Shown one piece after another: positions 18,271 to 28,154 of a DNA stretch of 64,000 bases. The translations under genes were made by a program, and so were the position numbers. The notes below the pieces were generated by a model, which saw only the letters and a list, made by a program, of their open reading frames with translations, was not told where the DNA came from and ran no database searches. Every line of letters starts with the position of its first letter. Positions within the stretch are counted from its first letter, which is position 1. Source of the DNA: Rhodothermus marinus DSM 4252 (GTDB taxonomy: Bacteria; Bacteroidota; Rhodothermia; Rhodothermales; Rhodothermaceae); contig NC_013501.1 in the NCBI RefSeq assembly GCF_000024845.1, positions 1,492,001-1,556,000 of the forward strand, in the 5' to 3' direction.

Positions 18271-20321
18271 TGACCGGCGTTGGCAAGCGTCCGACGTTCG
18301 GCCGCAAAGGCCTGGCGCAGACGCTCCGGAAAGATCCGGGCTCCGTAACGCGCGCGCAGCCCCTGATCCAGTCGGGCTTCCAGTTCCTTCTGGTAGGCGC
18401 TGAGCACGTCGGCGCGGGCTTCGCGGAACGTCTTGGGGCGTGGCGGCTCCAGGCCGTCGTTGTAGAGCAGCACGTGTCCGTTCCAGTAGCGGAACGGTTC
18501 GGTGTAGCGGCCGGCTTCCAGGCGCAGCGCCCGGTCGTAGAAGGAACCCGTGGGCTTTTCGATGTAGACGGTATCGACCGTGATGCCGGCGCTGCTGTCG
18601 GCCGTCAGTTCGGCGATCAGTCGGGCTACCGGCACGCCCTGCTGCAGGGGCTCGTAGACGCGCTGCTCCAGCACCGAATCGCGTTGGGTGCGGAAGCTGA
18701 GCACGCGCGTGCGCTCCGGAAAGACGAATTCGCCAGCATGCGCTTCGTAATAGGCGCGGAGTCCGGCCGTGTCGCGCTCGGCCACTTTCCAGACGGCCTC
18801 TTCCAGCAGCTTGAAAGCCAGCAGCCCGTCGATGAAGTCCTGCATGGTGCGCTGAAATTCAGGATCCTGCTCGGCCCGCCGCAGCGCTTCGTAGCTGAGC
18901 ACCCGGTCGTCAAGGAAGCGGTCGGCCGCCCGCAGCAGGCGTTCCTGTGCGATGGTGTCGCGGCGCGAGGTGCGGCGCAGCAGGTTCTGCTGGTTGATGT
19001 AATCGATCAGCTCGGCCAGCGTGTAGGAGGAATCCTCAACGGAGGCAAACGGCTGGCTCAGGTCGAGCGCGCCCAGCTCGCGACGGCTGACGCGCAGCGC
19101 CAGCGTATCGGGATGGGCGGCCACCTGCAGCAGCGTAAAAAGCTGTGCCGTGTCGAGCCGGACATGCAACCGGCGGCGGAGCTGCGCGACGAATCGATTG
19201 CGGGCTTCCTGCAGTCGTCCCAGCCGGTCGGCCACGGTCAACAGTGTATCGTAGGCCGCCTCGAACGTGGGCGGAATGGGACGCCGATCCTTGAGCTGGA
19301 AGATGTGCAGCCCGAACGGGGTGGTGACGATGTGCGACACGTCGCCGATTTCTTTCAGGGCGAAGAGCGTGTCGCGCACCATGACCGGCATGGGTTGCGC
19401 AAAGCTCAGATAGCCCAGGTCGCCCCCCCGGCTCTTCGTGCGCCAGTCTTCGGAATGCTGGCGGGCCAGTTCGGCAAAGTCGGCCTTTCCGCTCAGGACG
19501 AGCTGGCGCAGGCTGTCGAGCGTGCGACGCACGCGGGCCGAATCTTCGGGCGTGGGAGCGGGCGTGATCATGATGTGGGCGGCGCGCACGTCGTAGGGAG
19601 CCGGCTTCCGGTCGTGCACCTTCAGCACGTGGTAGCCGTAGCGCGTCCGAAAGATGGGCGACAGTTCCCCGACGGGCGTGTTGAATGCATAGGTCTCCAT
19701 CGGCTCGATCGTCTGGCCCATCTTGATCCAGCCGATGTGCCCCCAGCCGCCCCGGGTAGAGCGAGGCGATCTGGCCGACGGGTCGTCCGAGTGGCGGAAG
19801 GCGATCTCGTTGAAGTCGGCGCCCTGGCGAACCGAATCGATCAACGCCTGCAGGCGCCGGTAGGCGGCCAGCGTATCTTCGGGGGTGGCGTCGGTCGGAA
19901 CACGCACGAAGATGTGGCTGATGTCCACCATGTCGGGCATGCGCGCGTAGAGCGTGCGCAGCAGCGGTTCGATGACCTCCTGGCGCATCAGGTGGTTGCG
20001 GGCCAGCTCGAGCTGGTAGGCCGACGCTTCGGCCACGATGGCCGAGTCGCGATCGTACCCCCGGGCGCGGGCCTCCTGCACGCGCAGTCGGTAGTTCACG
20101 TAGCGCTCAAGGAAGTCCTGATAGGCCTGCAGCGAATCGTCGGCCGCTTCCAGCCGGTTGCCCACCGAACGGGCATACTGGTCTTCGAACGTGGTCAGAT
20201 CGATCACTTCCGAGCCGGCCACGGCCACGACTTCCGGATTCTCGGCCGGATTTGTCTGAAGCGTGCGGCAACCCGCCGCCAGCATCAGCAGACTACCGAG
20301 CAGCAAGCAGACCGTACGCAT
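18267..20321 (-). CDS. PpiC-type peptidyl-prolyl isomerase with two parvulin domains (lipoprotein)
   Basis: A 684-aa exported foldase. From the ATG at 20321 the signal ends in lipobox AAGC. An N-terminal helical substrate-binding domain is followed by two parvulin domains: one with VDISHIFVRVP, GGWGHIGWI and YGYHVLKVHDRKP, one with VRAAHIMITPAP, GGDLGYLSF and FGLHIFQLKDRRP. A helical second half of about 300 residues has no clear homology. An alternative ATG at 20357 would lengthen the signal n-region. It leads a coupled foldase run. The large unassigned C-terminal half is unusual for SurA. Confidence 0.85.
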   Translation of the reverse strand: MRTVCLLLGSLLMLAAGCRTLQTNPAENPEVVAVAGSEVIDLTTFEDQYARSVGNRLEAADDSLQAYQDFLERYVNYRLRVQEARARGYDRDSAIVAEASAYQLELARNHLMRQEVIEPLLRTLYARMPDMVDISHIFVRVPTDATPEDTLAAYRRLQALIDSVRQGADFNEIAFRHSDDPSARSPRSTRGGWGHIGWIKMGQTIEPMETYAFNTPVGELSPIFRTRYGYHVLKVHDRKPAPYDVRAAHIMITPAPTPEDSARVRRTLDSLRQLVLSGKADFAELARQHSEDWRTKSRGGDLGYLSFAQPMPVMVRDTLFALKEIGDVSHIVTTPFGLHIFQLKDRRPIPPTFEAAYDTLLTVADRLGRLQEARNRFVAQLRRRLHVRLDTAQLFTLLQVAAHPDTLALRVSRRELGALDLSQPFASVEDSSYTLAELIDYINQQNLLRRTSRRDTIAQERLLRAADRFLDDRVLSYEALRRAEQDPEFQRTMQDFIDGLLAFKLLEEAVWKVAERDTAGLRAYYEAHAGEFVFPERTRVLSFRTQRDSVLEQRVYEPLQQGVPVARLIAELTADSSAGITVDTVYIEKPTGSFYDRALRLEAGRYTEPFRYWNGHVLLYNDGLEPPRPKTFREARADVLSAYQKELEARLDQGLRARYGARIFPERLRQAFAAERRTLANAGQ

Positions 20322-20530
20322 GGCCTGTTTCCAACCGGACGACTTCACGTGCGACATGAGCTCTGGGCTTGCGTAAAACATCAGGCGTTCAAACTTAGGG
20401 CATGAACGCCGGCTACGCAATGCCATATTCCCGGACGTTTGCGTAATTTTCCCACGGAGCCTTCCGGCAAAGCGTTATCTTACCGGGCAATTGCATCGCC
20501 AGAAGAAACGAACCGCAGCGCAGCTTTCGT

Positions 20531-22033
20531 ATGGAGACGCAGACGCACAGGATAGAAGGACCGGTACGCGTGCGCTTCGCCCCGAGCCCGACGGGCTTTC
20601 TGCACATCGGCGGGTTGCGGACGGCGCTCTACAACTTCCTGTTTGCCCGTAAGCATGGCGGGCAGTTCATCCTTCGCATCGAAGATACCGACCAGGAGCG
20701 TTACGTCCCCGGCGCCGAGGAGGACATCATCGAATCGTTGCGCTGGGCCGGATTGACGTACGACGAAGGGCCGGACGTGGGCGGTCCCTGTGGGCCGTAC
20801 CGCCAGTCGGAGCGCAAGGAGTTGTATCAGCAGTATGCGAAGCAGCTCGTCGAGGCCGGGCACGCCTACTACGCCTTCGACACGCCCGAGGAGCTGGAAG
20901 AAATGCGGCGGCGGCTTCAGAAAAGCGGCAACCCGTCGCCCAAGTACGACGCGATCACGCGCATGAGCATGCGCAACTCGCTCACGCTGCCCGCCGAGGA
21001 GGTCGAGCGCCTGCTGGCCGAAGGCGTGCCCTACGTGATCCGGCTCAAGGTGCCGCGCCGCGAGACGATTCGCTTCTATGACCTGATTCGTGGCTGGGTC
21101 TCTTTCGAAAGCTCGGAGATCGACGATCAGGTGCTGATCAAATCCGACGGCATGCCCACCTACCACATGGCTAACGTGGTCGATGACCACCTGATGGGCA
21201 TCACGCACGTGATCCGGGGCGAGGAATGGCTTTCGTCGACGCCCAAGCACGTGCTGCTCTATCGGTACCTGGGCTGGGAAATGCCGCAGATGGCACACCT
21301 GCCGCTGATTCTCAGCCCGAAGGGCGGAAAGCTCTCCAAGCGCAACGCCGAGGAGCTGGGCATTCCAGTGCTGGTGCGCCAGTACCGGGAGCTGGGCTAC
21401 GAGCCTGAGGCGCTCGTGAACTACCTGGCTTTTCTGGGCTGGAATCCGGGCACCGAGCAGGAGGTCTTCACGCTGGAGGAACTGATCGAGGCGTTTTCGC
21501 TGGATCGGGTGCGGCCGGCCGCCGTGCAGTTCAGCCTCGACAAGCTGCAGTGGTATAACCAGCAGTTCATCCGGCGCATGTCGGTCGAGGAGCTGGCCCG
21601 CAAGGCCATGCCCTACCTGAAAAAGCACGGCATCGAGGCCGACGAGGCGTACGTGCAGAAGGTGGCGGCGCTGATGCAGGAGCGCATTACGTTCGTCGAA
21701 GAGCTGGCCACGTTCTGTCGGTTCTTCTACGAAGATCCCACGACGTACGAAGAGAAAGGGGTACAGAAGCGCTGGAAGGAGAACTCGGCCGAATTGGTGC
21801 GGGCCTATGCCGATCGGCTGGAGCAGCTGGAGGAGTTCACGGCCGAGACGGCCGAGCAGGCACTCCGGGAGCTGGCCGAGGAGCGGGGCGTGAAGGCCGC
21901 CGAGATCATTCATCCGACCCGCCTGGCCATCAGCGGGCTGTCGTTCGGGCCGAGTCTGTTCGAGATGATGGAGGTCATCGGGAAGGAGGCGTGTGTGCGA
22001 CGGCTCCGTCGGGCTGCCGAGGTGCTGGGCTGA
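20531..22033 (+). CDS. gltX: Glutamyl-tRNA synthetase
   Basis: A class I aminoacyl-tRNA synthetase charging tRNA-Glu, 500 aa. The HIGH-type motif is [20 protein letters not shown], the KMSKS-type motif is KLSKRN, and the GluRS-specific [29 protein letters not shown] is present. The C-terminal anticodon-binding helices are complete. The start is ATG. The 3' end overlaps the convergent trmH-like gene by 59 bp. Confidence 0.97.
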   Translation: METQTHRIEGPVRVRFAPSPTGFLHIGGLRTALYNFLFARKHGGQFILRIEDTDQERYVPGAEEDIIESLRWAGLTYDEGPDVGGPCGPYRQSERKELYQQYAKQLVEAGHAYYAFDTPEELEEMRRRLQKSGNPSPKYDAITRMSMRNSLTLPAEEVERLLAEGVPYVIRLKVPRRETIRFYDLIRGWVSFESSEIDDQVLIKSDGMPTYHMANVVDDHLMGITHVIRGEEWLSSTPKHVLLYRYLGWEMPQMAHLPLILSPKGGKLSKRNAEELGIPVLVRQYRELGYEPEALVNYLAFLGWNPGTEQEVFTLEELIEAFSLDRVRPAAVQFSLDKLQWYNQQFIRRMSVEELARKAMPYLKKHGIEADEAYVQKVAALMQERITFVEELATFCRFFYEDPTTYEEKGVQKRWKENSAELVRAYADRLEQLEEFTAETAEQALRELAEERGVKAAEIIHPTRLAISGLSFGPSLFEMMEVIGKEACVRRLRRAAEVLG

Positions 22034-22577
22034 AGCGCGGGTCGCCCTGGAGCCGACGGTAGTGCCGCACCAGGTCGAACACGGCAATCCCGTAGGCCAC
22101 GGCCACGTTGAGCGACTGCTTGCTTCCGAACTGGGGAATCTCGAGCGCCAGGTCGGCCCGTTCGATCAGCGCCGGTTGCACGCCGTAAAGTTCATGGCCG
22201 ACGATGAGCGCCAGCGGGAAGATGTCGTCCGGCAACTGGTGCGTGTAGGTGGGCGTGTCGGTCAGTTCGAGCGCGGCGATCGTATAGCCGGCCTTGCGGA
22301 GCGACGCGACCAGCGGCACGGGATCGCGCACGTACTCCCAGGGTACGGTTTCCTCGGCGCCCAGCGCCGTCTTGTGGAGCTGGCGATGTTCGGGAGTGCC
22401 CGTGATCCCGGTCAGGTAGAGCTTCTCGATGCGGGCGGCATCGGAGGTGCGGAAGATGGAACCGACGTTATAAATCGAACGAATGTTGTCCAGCACCACC
22501 ACGATCGGGTGGCGGGGCAACCGTCGCAGCGTTTCGGGATCGGGACGAGGAATTTCGTGGTGGGCCAGTTTGCGCAT
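21975..22577 (-). CDS. TrmH/SpoU-family RNA 2'-O-methyltransferase
   Basis: A 200-aa SPOUT methyltransferase acting on tRNA or rRNA ribose. The three SpoU motifs are present: [18 protein letters not shown] (motif 1), [12 protein letters not shown] (motif 2) and [18 protein letters not shown] (motif 3), forming the SAM-binding knot. The target nucleotide cannot be assigned. There is no N-terminal RNA-binding domain. Its last 59 bp overlap gltX tail to tail, which constrains both C-termini. Confidence 0.9.
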   Translation of the reverse strand: MRKLAHHEIPRPDPETLRRLPRHPIVVVLDNIRSIYNVGSIFRTSDAARIEKLYLTGITGTPEHRQLHKTALGAEETVPWEYVRDPVPLVASLRKAGYTIAALELTDTPTYTHQLPDDIFPLALIVGHELYGVQPALIERADLALEIPQFGSKQSLNVAVAYGIAVFDLVRHYRRLQGDPRFSPAPRQPDGAVAHTPPSR

Positions 22578-22630
22578 GGCTCGCCTGCAGGTTGCGGCGA
22601 AGAAAAATCGGACCAGACGCGGGAAGTTCC

Positions 22631-23317
22631 GTGATCATTGCCATTGATGGACCGGCCGGGGCCGGCAAGAGCACCACGGCGCGCCGGGTGGCCGAACGCC
22701 TGGGCTACCCGTACCTGGACACGGGCGCCATGTACCGGGCGCTGGCACTGGCGTTGCTTCGCCAGGATCCGACGCTCGATCCGGAGCGGGCGCGCGACAC
22801 CTTGGCGCGGGTGCAGTTGCGCGTTGCCTGGGACAATGGCCGGTTGCGCGTCTTTCTGGACGGCGAGGACGTCACGGAGGCCATCCGCACGCCTGAGGTC
22901 AGCCAGGCCGCCAGTCGCATCAGTGCCTGGCCCGAGGTGCGGGCGCGCCTGCTGGCGGAGCAGCGGCGCATCGGCCGGGCGTGGGAGCGGCGGTACGGCG
23001 GCGTGGTGCTCGACGGCCGCGACATCGGCACGGTGGTCTTCCCGGAAGCCGAGGTGAAGGTGTTTCTGGTGGCCGATCCCGAAGAGCGCGCGCGTCGGCG
23101 GCAGCGCGAACTGGCCGAACGCGGCCAGGAGGTGCCGCTGGAACAGGTGCTGGCCGAAATCCTGCAACGCGACGCGCAGGACCAGCAGCGGGCCGTGGCG
23201 CCGTTGCGCAAGGCCGACGACGCCGTCGAACTCGACACGACTTCGCTGAGTATTGACGAACAGGTGCAGCGCGTCTACGAGCTGGTGCGGGAACGCCAGC
23301 GTCGTTTGCACGTTTAG
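22631..23317 (+). CDS. cmk: Cytidylate kinase
   Basis: Phosphorylates CMP/dCMP in pyrimidine nucleotide metabolism; 228 aa from the GTG at 22631. It has the P-loop IAIDGPAGAGKST, the substrate motif YLDTGAMYRALALA, VVLDGRDIGTVVFP and the lid RARRRQREL. GTG was chosen because the family begins just before IAIDGP and GGGAAG precedes it; a TTG at 22592 would add 13 residues. It is divergent from trmH. In many genomes cmk sits next to rpsA, as here. Confidence 0.95.
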   Translation: MIIAIDGPAGAGKSTTARRVAERLGYPYLDTGAMYRALALALLRQDPTLDPERARDTLARVQLRVAWDNGRLRVFLDGEDVTEAIRTPEVSQAASRISAWPEVRARLLAEQRRIGRAWERRYGGVVLDGRDIGTVVFPEAEVKVFLVADPEERARRRQRELAERGQEVPLEQVLAEILQRDAQDQQRAVAPLRKADDAVELDTTSLSIDEQVQRVYELVRERQRRLHV

Positions 23318-23334
23318 CGGCACGCTTGAGGCGG

Positions 23335-23360
23335 AAACCGGAGCGCGGGCCTCCGGTTTT
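23335..23360 (+). terminator. Rho-independent terminator of cmk
   Basis: AAACCGGAG and CTCCGGTTT form a 9-bp stem around CGCGGGC, followed by a short T-run. It separates cmk from the rpsA leader. Confidence 0.75.
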
Positions 23361-23516
23361 GCGTTCTATGCCCGCGTGTTCGTAACATGTTGAACCCTTA
23401 AACCCGGCCCGTCCGGTGTGGCCGGAGAAGCCCGGACGGGTACACCAAACGAGGAACGGAAGGCGAGGCTCGCTTCTCCTGAAGTGCCCGGGTCTTGCCT
23501 TCGGAAGAAAAAGTCT
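23361..23516 (+). promoter_or_regulatory. Structured 5' leader of rpsA
   Basis: The 156 bases before rpsA hold a perfect 9-bp stem, CCCGTCCGG (23408-23416) with CCGGACGGG (23432-23440). A second small hairpin, GCGAG/CTCGC, lies near 23463-23473. GGAAG lies 9 bases before the ATG. In E. coli, S1 represses its own translation through a structured leader; a comparable role here is inference. Confidence 0.45.
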
Positions 23517-25679
23517 ATGGCAGACGAACAGAAGCAGGAACAGGCAACCCAGGTCTCTGAAATGCCAGAGACGCCCGAAAAACCGCAGGAGGAAGCACCG
23601 CAGCCTGAAGCAGAAACGGCTACGACACCCGAAGCGGCCCAGCCTGAGGCCGCCGAAACACCGGAGGCCACCGGGGCTCCGGTAGCCGAGGCCGAAGCCG
23701 AACCGGAGCCTGTGGCTGAAGCCCCGGCGCAGAAGACGCGTCCGGTCCTTGGCTTCAAGGGCGAGATCACCGGCCCGGTCGTGAAGCTGGAAGACCTTGA
23801 AAAGCAGCAAGAAGCGCGCGAGGTCGATCCCTTCCACGAGCAGCTCCTCCGGCAGATCGAAGAGAGCTTCACGACCGTTAACGAGGGCGAGATCGTCAAG
23901 GGCCGCATTCTGGCCGTCGGCGAGAAGGAGGTCATCATCGACATCGGCTTCAAGAGCACCGGCATCGTCTCGCGCAACGAGTTTGGCGACGCGGAGATCA
24001 AGCCGGGCGACGAGGTAGAGGTCTTCGTCGAAAGGCTGGAGGACGCGCAGGGTCAGCTCGTGCTGTCGAAGCTCAAGGCCGATCGCGTCCGGCGCTGGGA
24101 GCGTGTCGAGGACGCCTACTACAACGAAAAGGTCATCGAGGGTACGATCGTGCGCCGCGTCAAGGGCGGCATGATCGCCGAAATCTTCGATGGCCTGGAA
24201 GCCTTCCTGCCGGGTTCTCAGATCGACGTGCGGCCCGTGCGCGACTTCGACGCCTACATCGGCAAACGCATGGAGTTCAAGATCGTCAAGATCAACCCGG
24301 CCAACGAAAACGTCGTCGTCTCGCACCGGGCCCTGCTCGAGAAAGAGCTCCAGAAGCAGCGCGAGGAGATTCTCTCGAAGATGGAGCCCGGTCAGGTGCT
24401 CGAAGGCACCGTCAAGAATATCACGGACTTCGGCGTCTTCATCGACCTGGGCGGCGTCGACGGCCTGCTGCACATCACGGACCTCTCCTGGGGTCGCGTT
24501 TCGCATCCGTCGGAACTGGTGCAGCTCGGCCAGAAGCTCAACGTCGTCGTCCTCGACTACGACAAGGAGCGCCAGCGTATCTCGCTGGGTCTGAAGCAGC
24601 TCCAGCCCCATCCCTGGGAGAACATCGACGAGAAGTACAAGGAAGGCGACGTGGTCGAGGGCAAGGTGGTCTCCATCACGGACTACGGCGCCTTCGTCGA
24701 GCTGGAGAAGGGGATCGAGGGGCTGGTGCACATCTCCGAGATGAGCTGGACCGACCACATCAAGCACCCGAGTCAGAAGGTCTCGCTTGGCCAGCTCGTC
24801 AAGGTGAAGATTCTGAACATCGACCGCGAGGGCCGGAAGATCTCGCTCGGCATGAAGCAGCTGGAGCCCAACCCGTGGGAGGGGCTCTCCAAGCGCTACC
24901 CGCCGGGCACGGTGCTGCGCGGCAAGGTCCGCAAGATCACCAACTTCGGCGTCTTCGTCGAGATCGAGCCGGGCATCGACGGACTCGTCCACATCAGCGA
25001 CCTGTCGTGGACGCGCCGCATCCAGCACCCGAGCGAAGTGGTCAAGGAAGGGGAGGAGCTGGATGTCGTGGTGCTGGAGGTCGATGAGGAAAACCGGCGC
25101 ATCTCGCTGGGCCACAAGCAGGTGCAGACGAACCCGTGGAACGACTTCGCCACGGTCTATGCGGAAGGCACCGACCATAAGGCCAGAGTGGTGCGGATTG
25201 AAGACAACGGTCTGGTGGTCGAGCTTCCGCTGGGCGTCGAGGCCTTCGTGCCGGCCGGCGAGCTCAAGCACAGCAAGAACTTCCAGGAGTTCTACCACGT
25301 GGGAGACGAGCTGGAGCTGCGCGTGGTCCGTTTCAGCGCCGCCGACCGGGAGATCGTCATGAGCGAGGTGGCCAAGGAGCGCGCCGAAGAGGAGGCGCAG
25401 CGGGCCGAAGAGGAACGGCGTCGCCGCGAAGAGCGCAAGCAGCAGGAAAAGGCCGTCAAGGAGTACCAGCGCAAGGCGGTCACCGGACCCACCACGTTGG
25501 GTGAGCTCAGCGGCCTGGAAGACCTGAAGGCACAGCTCGAAGCGGCCGAGAAGGCGGCGCAGGAGGCATCGGCCGAGACGGAAGAAGCTCCCGAACAGCC
25601 GGCCGCCGAGGCGCAGGCCCCTGAGGCCGAAACCGGGGAAGAGCCTTCGGACGAGACCTCCGAAGACAAGAAAGACTGA
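23517..25679 (+). CDS. rpsA: 30S ribosomal protein S1
   Basis: The mRNA-binding ribosomal protein S1, 720 aa. An acidic Glu/Pro/Ala-rich N-terminal extension (about residues 1-115) is followed by six S1 domains. Domains 3-5 are the best conserved (ITDFGVFIDLGGVDGLLHITDLSWG, ITDYGAFVELEKGIEGLVHISEMSW and ITNFGVFVEIEPGIDGLVHISDLSW are the cores, each shown here only in part). A charged coiled region and an acidic tail follow. The ATG at 23517 is preferred over the upstream in-frame ATG at 23418 because of its GGAAG site and because the additional residues are atypical. Confidence 0.95.
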   Translation: MADEQKQEQATQVSEMPETPEKPQEEAPQPEAETATTPEAAQPEAAETPEATGAPVAEAEAEPEPVAEAPAQKTRPVLGFKGEITGPVVKLEDLEKQQEAREVDPFHEQLLRQIEESFTTVNEGEIVKGRILAVGEKEVIIDIGFKSTGIVSRNEFGDAEIKPGDEVEVFVERLEDAQGQLVLSKLKADRVRRWERVEDAYYNEKVIEGTIVRRVKGGMIAEIFDGLEAFLPGSQIDVRPVRDFDAYIGKRMEFKIVKINPANENVVVSHRALLEKELQKQREEILSKMEPGQVLEGTVKNITDFGVFIDLGGVDGLLHITDLSWGRVSHPSELVQLGQKLNVVVLDYDKERQRISLGLKQLQPHPWENIDEKYKEGDVVEGKVVSITDYGAFVELEKGIEGLVHISEMSWTDHIKHPSQKVSLGQLVKVKILNIDREGRKISLGMKQLEPNPWEGLSKRYPPGTVLRGKVRKITNFGVFVEIEPGIDGLVHISDLSWTRRIQHPSEVVKEGEELDVVVLEVDEENRRISLGHKQVQTNPWNDFATVYAEGTDHKARVVRIEDNGLVVELPLGVEAFVPAGELKHSKNFQEFYHVGDELELRVVRFSAADREIVMSEVAKERAEEEAQRAEEERRRREERKQQEKAVKEYQRKAVTGPTTLGELSGLEDLKAQLEAAEKAAQEASAETEEAPEQPAAEAQAPEAETGEEPSDETSEDKKD

Positions 25680-25707
25680 CGCCTGAAACCAACCGGTAAA
25701 TAAATCG

Positions 25708-25745
25708 ACAGGGCGGCAACCTGCAGGGTGCCGCCCTGTTTTATT
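25708..25745 (+). terminator. Rho-independent terminator of rpsA
   Basis: ACAGGGCGGCA and TGCCGCCCTGT form a perfect 11-bp stem around a 10-base loop, followed by TTTTATTT. Confidence 0.85.
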
Positions 25746-25772
25746 TCTGCCGGATCAATTTCGAAGAAGGCC

Positions 25773-26696
25773 ATGGAACCGGAAAAGAAGCCGGAATCGC
25801 TCTCGGCCGAAGCCGCCGACGAAGCGGCCGAAAAGGTGGCGGCCGAAGCACCTGTGTACCGGGACGTCACGCACCGCTTCCCCGACTGGAAAGCCGTCAG
25901 CGCCAAGCAGCTTGAGCTGGATCGGGCATTGCTGAGCCGCACCGAAGGGCGGGTGCATACGTTGCTGTCGCATCTGCTGGTCGATCGCACGGTGCACCAT
26001 TACCTGAGCTATGCCAATGCGGTCTCGGTGCGGCGGCTGGGCTACAACGATCACGGACCGGTCCACGCACGCATCGTTACCTACAACGCGCTGAAGATTC
26101 TGCGCCTGCTTCATGAAAGCGGCATTCTGCCCTCGATCGAAGCCGAAGAGGTGGGCACCTACGAGGATGCCCAGGTGGCCGTGGCGCTGGCCGCCTTTCT
26201 GCACGATGCCGGTATGGGTATCACGCGTGAGGGGCACGAGCAGTGGGCGCTGACGCTGGTCGATCCGTTCATCCAGCACTATCTGTCGCTGGTCTATGCC
26301 GAGGGCGATCCCATGATCGCCGTGCTGCGGGCGCTGGTGCACGAATGCATCGTGGGGCACATGGGCAACGTCCGCATCCACAGCGTCGAGGCCGGCGTGG
26401 TGCTGGTGGCCGACGGGACCGACATGGCGCACGGGCGCTCACGCATTCCGCGCATGATCAACCGCGATCCCATGATCGGCGACATCCACCGCTACTCGGC
26501 CAGCGCCATCGTGCGCGTGCATATCGGTCCGGGCGAGCGCAAACCCGTGCGTATTGCCGCCTACATGGAGCACGTGACCGGGCTGTTTCAGGTCGAAGAG
26601 GTGCTCATGCACAAGGTGAAGGCTTCGCCGATCATGCAGCACCTGGAGGTCTGCGCCTATGTGGGCAACGATCCGCCGCGCTTCTATCTGCGCTGA
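25773..26696 (+). CDS. HD-domain metal-dependent phosphohydrolase
   Basis: A 307-aa soluble protein. The HD signature is visible: His in GPVHARIVTYNALKIL, the paired His-Asp in AAFLHDAGMGITREGHE and a distal Asp in VLVADGTDMAHGRSRI. The enzyme probably hydrolyses a nucleotide or phosphate ester, but the substrate is unknown. The C-terminal part (about 210-307) resembles a small ACT-like or ligand-binding region without firm match. The ATG at 25773 is preceded by GAAGAAGG at good spacing. Confidence 0.8.
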   Translation: MEPEKKPESLSAEAADEAAEKVAAEAPVYRDVTHRFPDWKAVSAKQLELDRALLSRTEGRVHTLLSHLLVDRTVHHYLSYANAVSVRRLGYNDHGPVHARIVTYNALKILRLLHESGILPSIEAEEVGTYEDAQVAVALAAFLHDAGMGITREGHEQWALTLVDPFIQHYLSLVYAEGDPMIAVLRALVHECIVGHMGNVRIHSVEAGVVLVADGTDMAHGRSRIPRMINRDPMIGDIHRYSASAIVRVHIGPGERKPVRIAAYMEHVTGLFQVEEVLMHKVKASPIMQHLEVCAYVGNDPPRFYLR

Positions 26697-26700
26697 CGGC

Positions 26701-26729
26701 TTGAGCAAACGCTCGGTGCCTGCTATCTT
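26701..26729 (+). promoter_or_regulatory. Candidate sigma70-type promoter of the TrpB2 gene
   Basis: TTGAGC (26701-26706), a 17-bp spacer and TATCTT (26724-26729), in the only gap between the HD gene and the TrpB2 gene. Similar TATCTT boxes occur in other gaps of the window (20474, 54639). Confidence 0.45.
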
Positions 26730-26768
26730 CCAGCGTTTTCCTTCTGTGTAACCAGTCCACGAGCGGCC

Positions 26769-28142
26769 ATGGAAGAATCGGTAAAAATCCTGCTCCCGGA
26801 GTCGGAGCTGCCCACCCACTGGTACAATCTGAATGCCGATCTGGGCGCACTGGGCGTCGAATTGCCGCCCGTGCTGCATCCCGGCACGAAGCAGCCGGTG
26901 GGACCGGCCGATCTGGCCCCGCTGTTTCCCGAAGCGCTCATCGCTCAGGAGGTGAGCACCGAACGCTACATCGAGATTCCCGAGCCCGTGCGCGACATCT
27001 ACCGGCTCTGGCGGCCCACGCCGCTCTTTCGCGCCCGCCGCTGGGAAAAGGCGCTCGACACGCCCGCCCGCATCTACTACAAGTACGAAGGCGTGAGTCC
27101 CACGGGTAGCCACAAGCCCAACACGGCCGTCCCGCAGGTCTACTACAACGCGCAGGAAGGCGTGCGGCGCATCACGACGGAGACCGGCGCCGGGCAGTGG
27201 GGAAGCGCGCTGAGCTTCGCCTGTCAGGTGTTCGGGCTGGAGTGCAAGGTGTACATGGTGCGCGTGAGCTACGAGCAGAAGCCCTATCGTCGCGTGCTCA
27301 TGCAGGCCTGGGGTGCGGCGGTGGTGCCGAGCCCGAGCACCGAGACGGAAGCCGGCCGCCGTGTGCTGGCCGAAGACCCCGACAGCACGGGCAGTCTGGG
27401 CATCGCCATCAGCGAGGCCGTCGAGGAAGCGGCCACGCGCAACGACACGAAGTACGCGCTGGGCAGTGTGCTCAACCACGTGCTGCTGCACCAGACGGTC
27501 ATCGGGCAGGAGGTGATCCGCCAGCTCGAACGGGCCGGCGCCGACTGGCCCGACGTGATCGTCGGTTGCGTGGGCGGCGGGAGCAACTTTGCAGGCTTTG
27601 CCTTTCCGTTCCTGGCGGAACGCGTGCGCTCCGGCCGTACGACGCGCATCGTGGCCGTTGAACCGACGGCTGCCCCTTCGCTGACGCGGGGCGTCTATGC
27701 CTACGATTTCGGTGACACGGCCCGGCTGACGCCGCTCGTGAAGATGTACACGCTCGGGCACGACTTCATCCCGGCGCCCATTCATGCCGGCGGCCTGCGC
27801 TACCACGGGATGAGTCCGCAGGTGAGCGCGCTCTATGCGGCCGGGTTGATCGAAGCGCGGAGTGTGCCCCAGAATCCGATGTTTGCGGCGGCGCTGAGCT
27901 TTGCGCGCAGCGAAGGGATCGTGCCGGCGCCGGAAGCCGGGCATGCCGTCTGGGGGGCCATGCAGGAGGCCCTGGCGGCTCGCGAAGCCGGCGAGGCGCG
28001 CACGATCGTCTTCAACCTGTGCGGCCACGGACACTTCGATCTGAGCGCCTACGAGGCCTATCTGGCCGGTAAGCTCGAAGACTACGAGTACCCGGAAGAG
28101 GCCGTCCGCAAGAGCCTGGAGGCACTGCCGCAGATCGACTGA
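26769..28142 (+). CDS. trpB2: TrpB2-type tryptophan synthase beta chain (PLP-dependent)
   Basis: A 457-aa PLP enzyme of the TrpB2 branch, common in thermophiles and archaea, which converts indole plus serine to tryptophan and may work without TrpA. The lysine that binds PLP lies in [11 protein letters not shown], the glutamate region in [16 protein letters not shown], the PLP-phosphate loop is [11 protein letters not shown], and [11 protein letters not shown] is at the C-terminus. No trp genes adjoin it, so an indole-salvage or stand-alone role is plausible. Confidence 0.92.
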   Translation: MEESVKILLPESELPTHWYNLNADLGALGVELPPVLHPGTKQPVGPADLAPLFPEALIAQEVSTERYIEIPEPVRDIYRLWRPTPLFRARRWEKALDTPARIYYKYEGVSPTGSHKPNTAVPQVYYNAQEGVRRITTETGAGQWGSALSFACQVFGLECKVYMVRVSYEQKPYRRVLMQAWGAAVVPSPSTETEAGRRVLAEDPDSTGSLGIAISEAVEEAATRNDTKYALGSVLNHVLLHQTVIGQEVIRQLERAGADWPDVIVGCVGGGSNFAGFAFPFLAERVRSGRTTRIVAVEPTAAPSLTRGVYAYDFGDTARLTPLVKMYTLGHDFIPAPIHAGGLRYHGMSPQVSALYAAGLIEARSVPQNPMFAAALSFARSEGIVPAPEAGHAVWGAMQEALAAREAGEARTIVFNLCGHGHFDLSAYEAYLAGKLEDYEYPEEAVRKSLEALPQID

Positions 28143-28154
28143 CAGGGGCGCTGT

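Noticed and set aside
18270-20405. 711-aa plus-strand ORF opposite the PpiC gene
   Set aside because: Shadow of a GC-rich gene; no motif or plausible start, and the minus strand encodes parvulin domains.
22920-25298. 792-aa minus-strand ORF opposite rpsA
   Set aside because: It mirrors the repetitive S1 domains and has no recognisable family.
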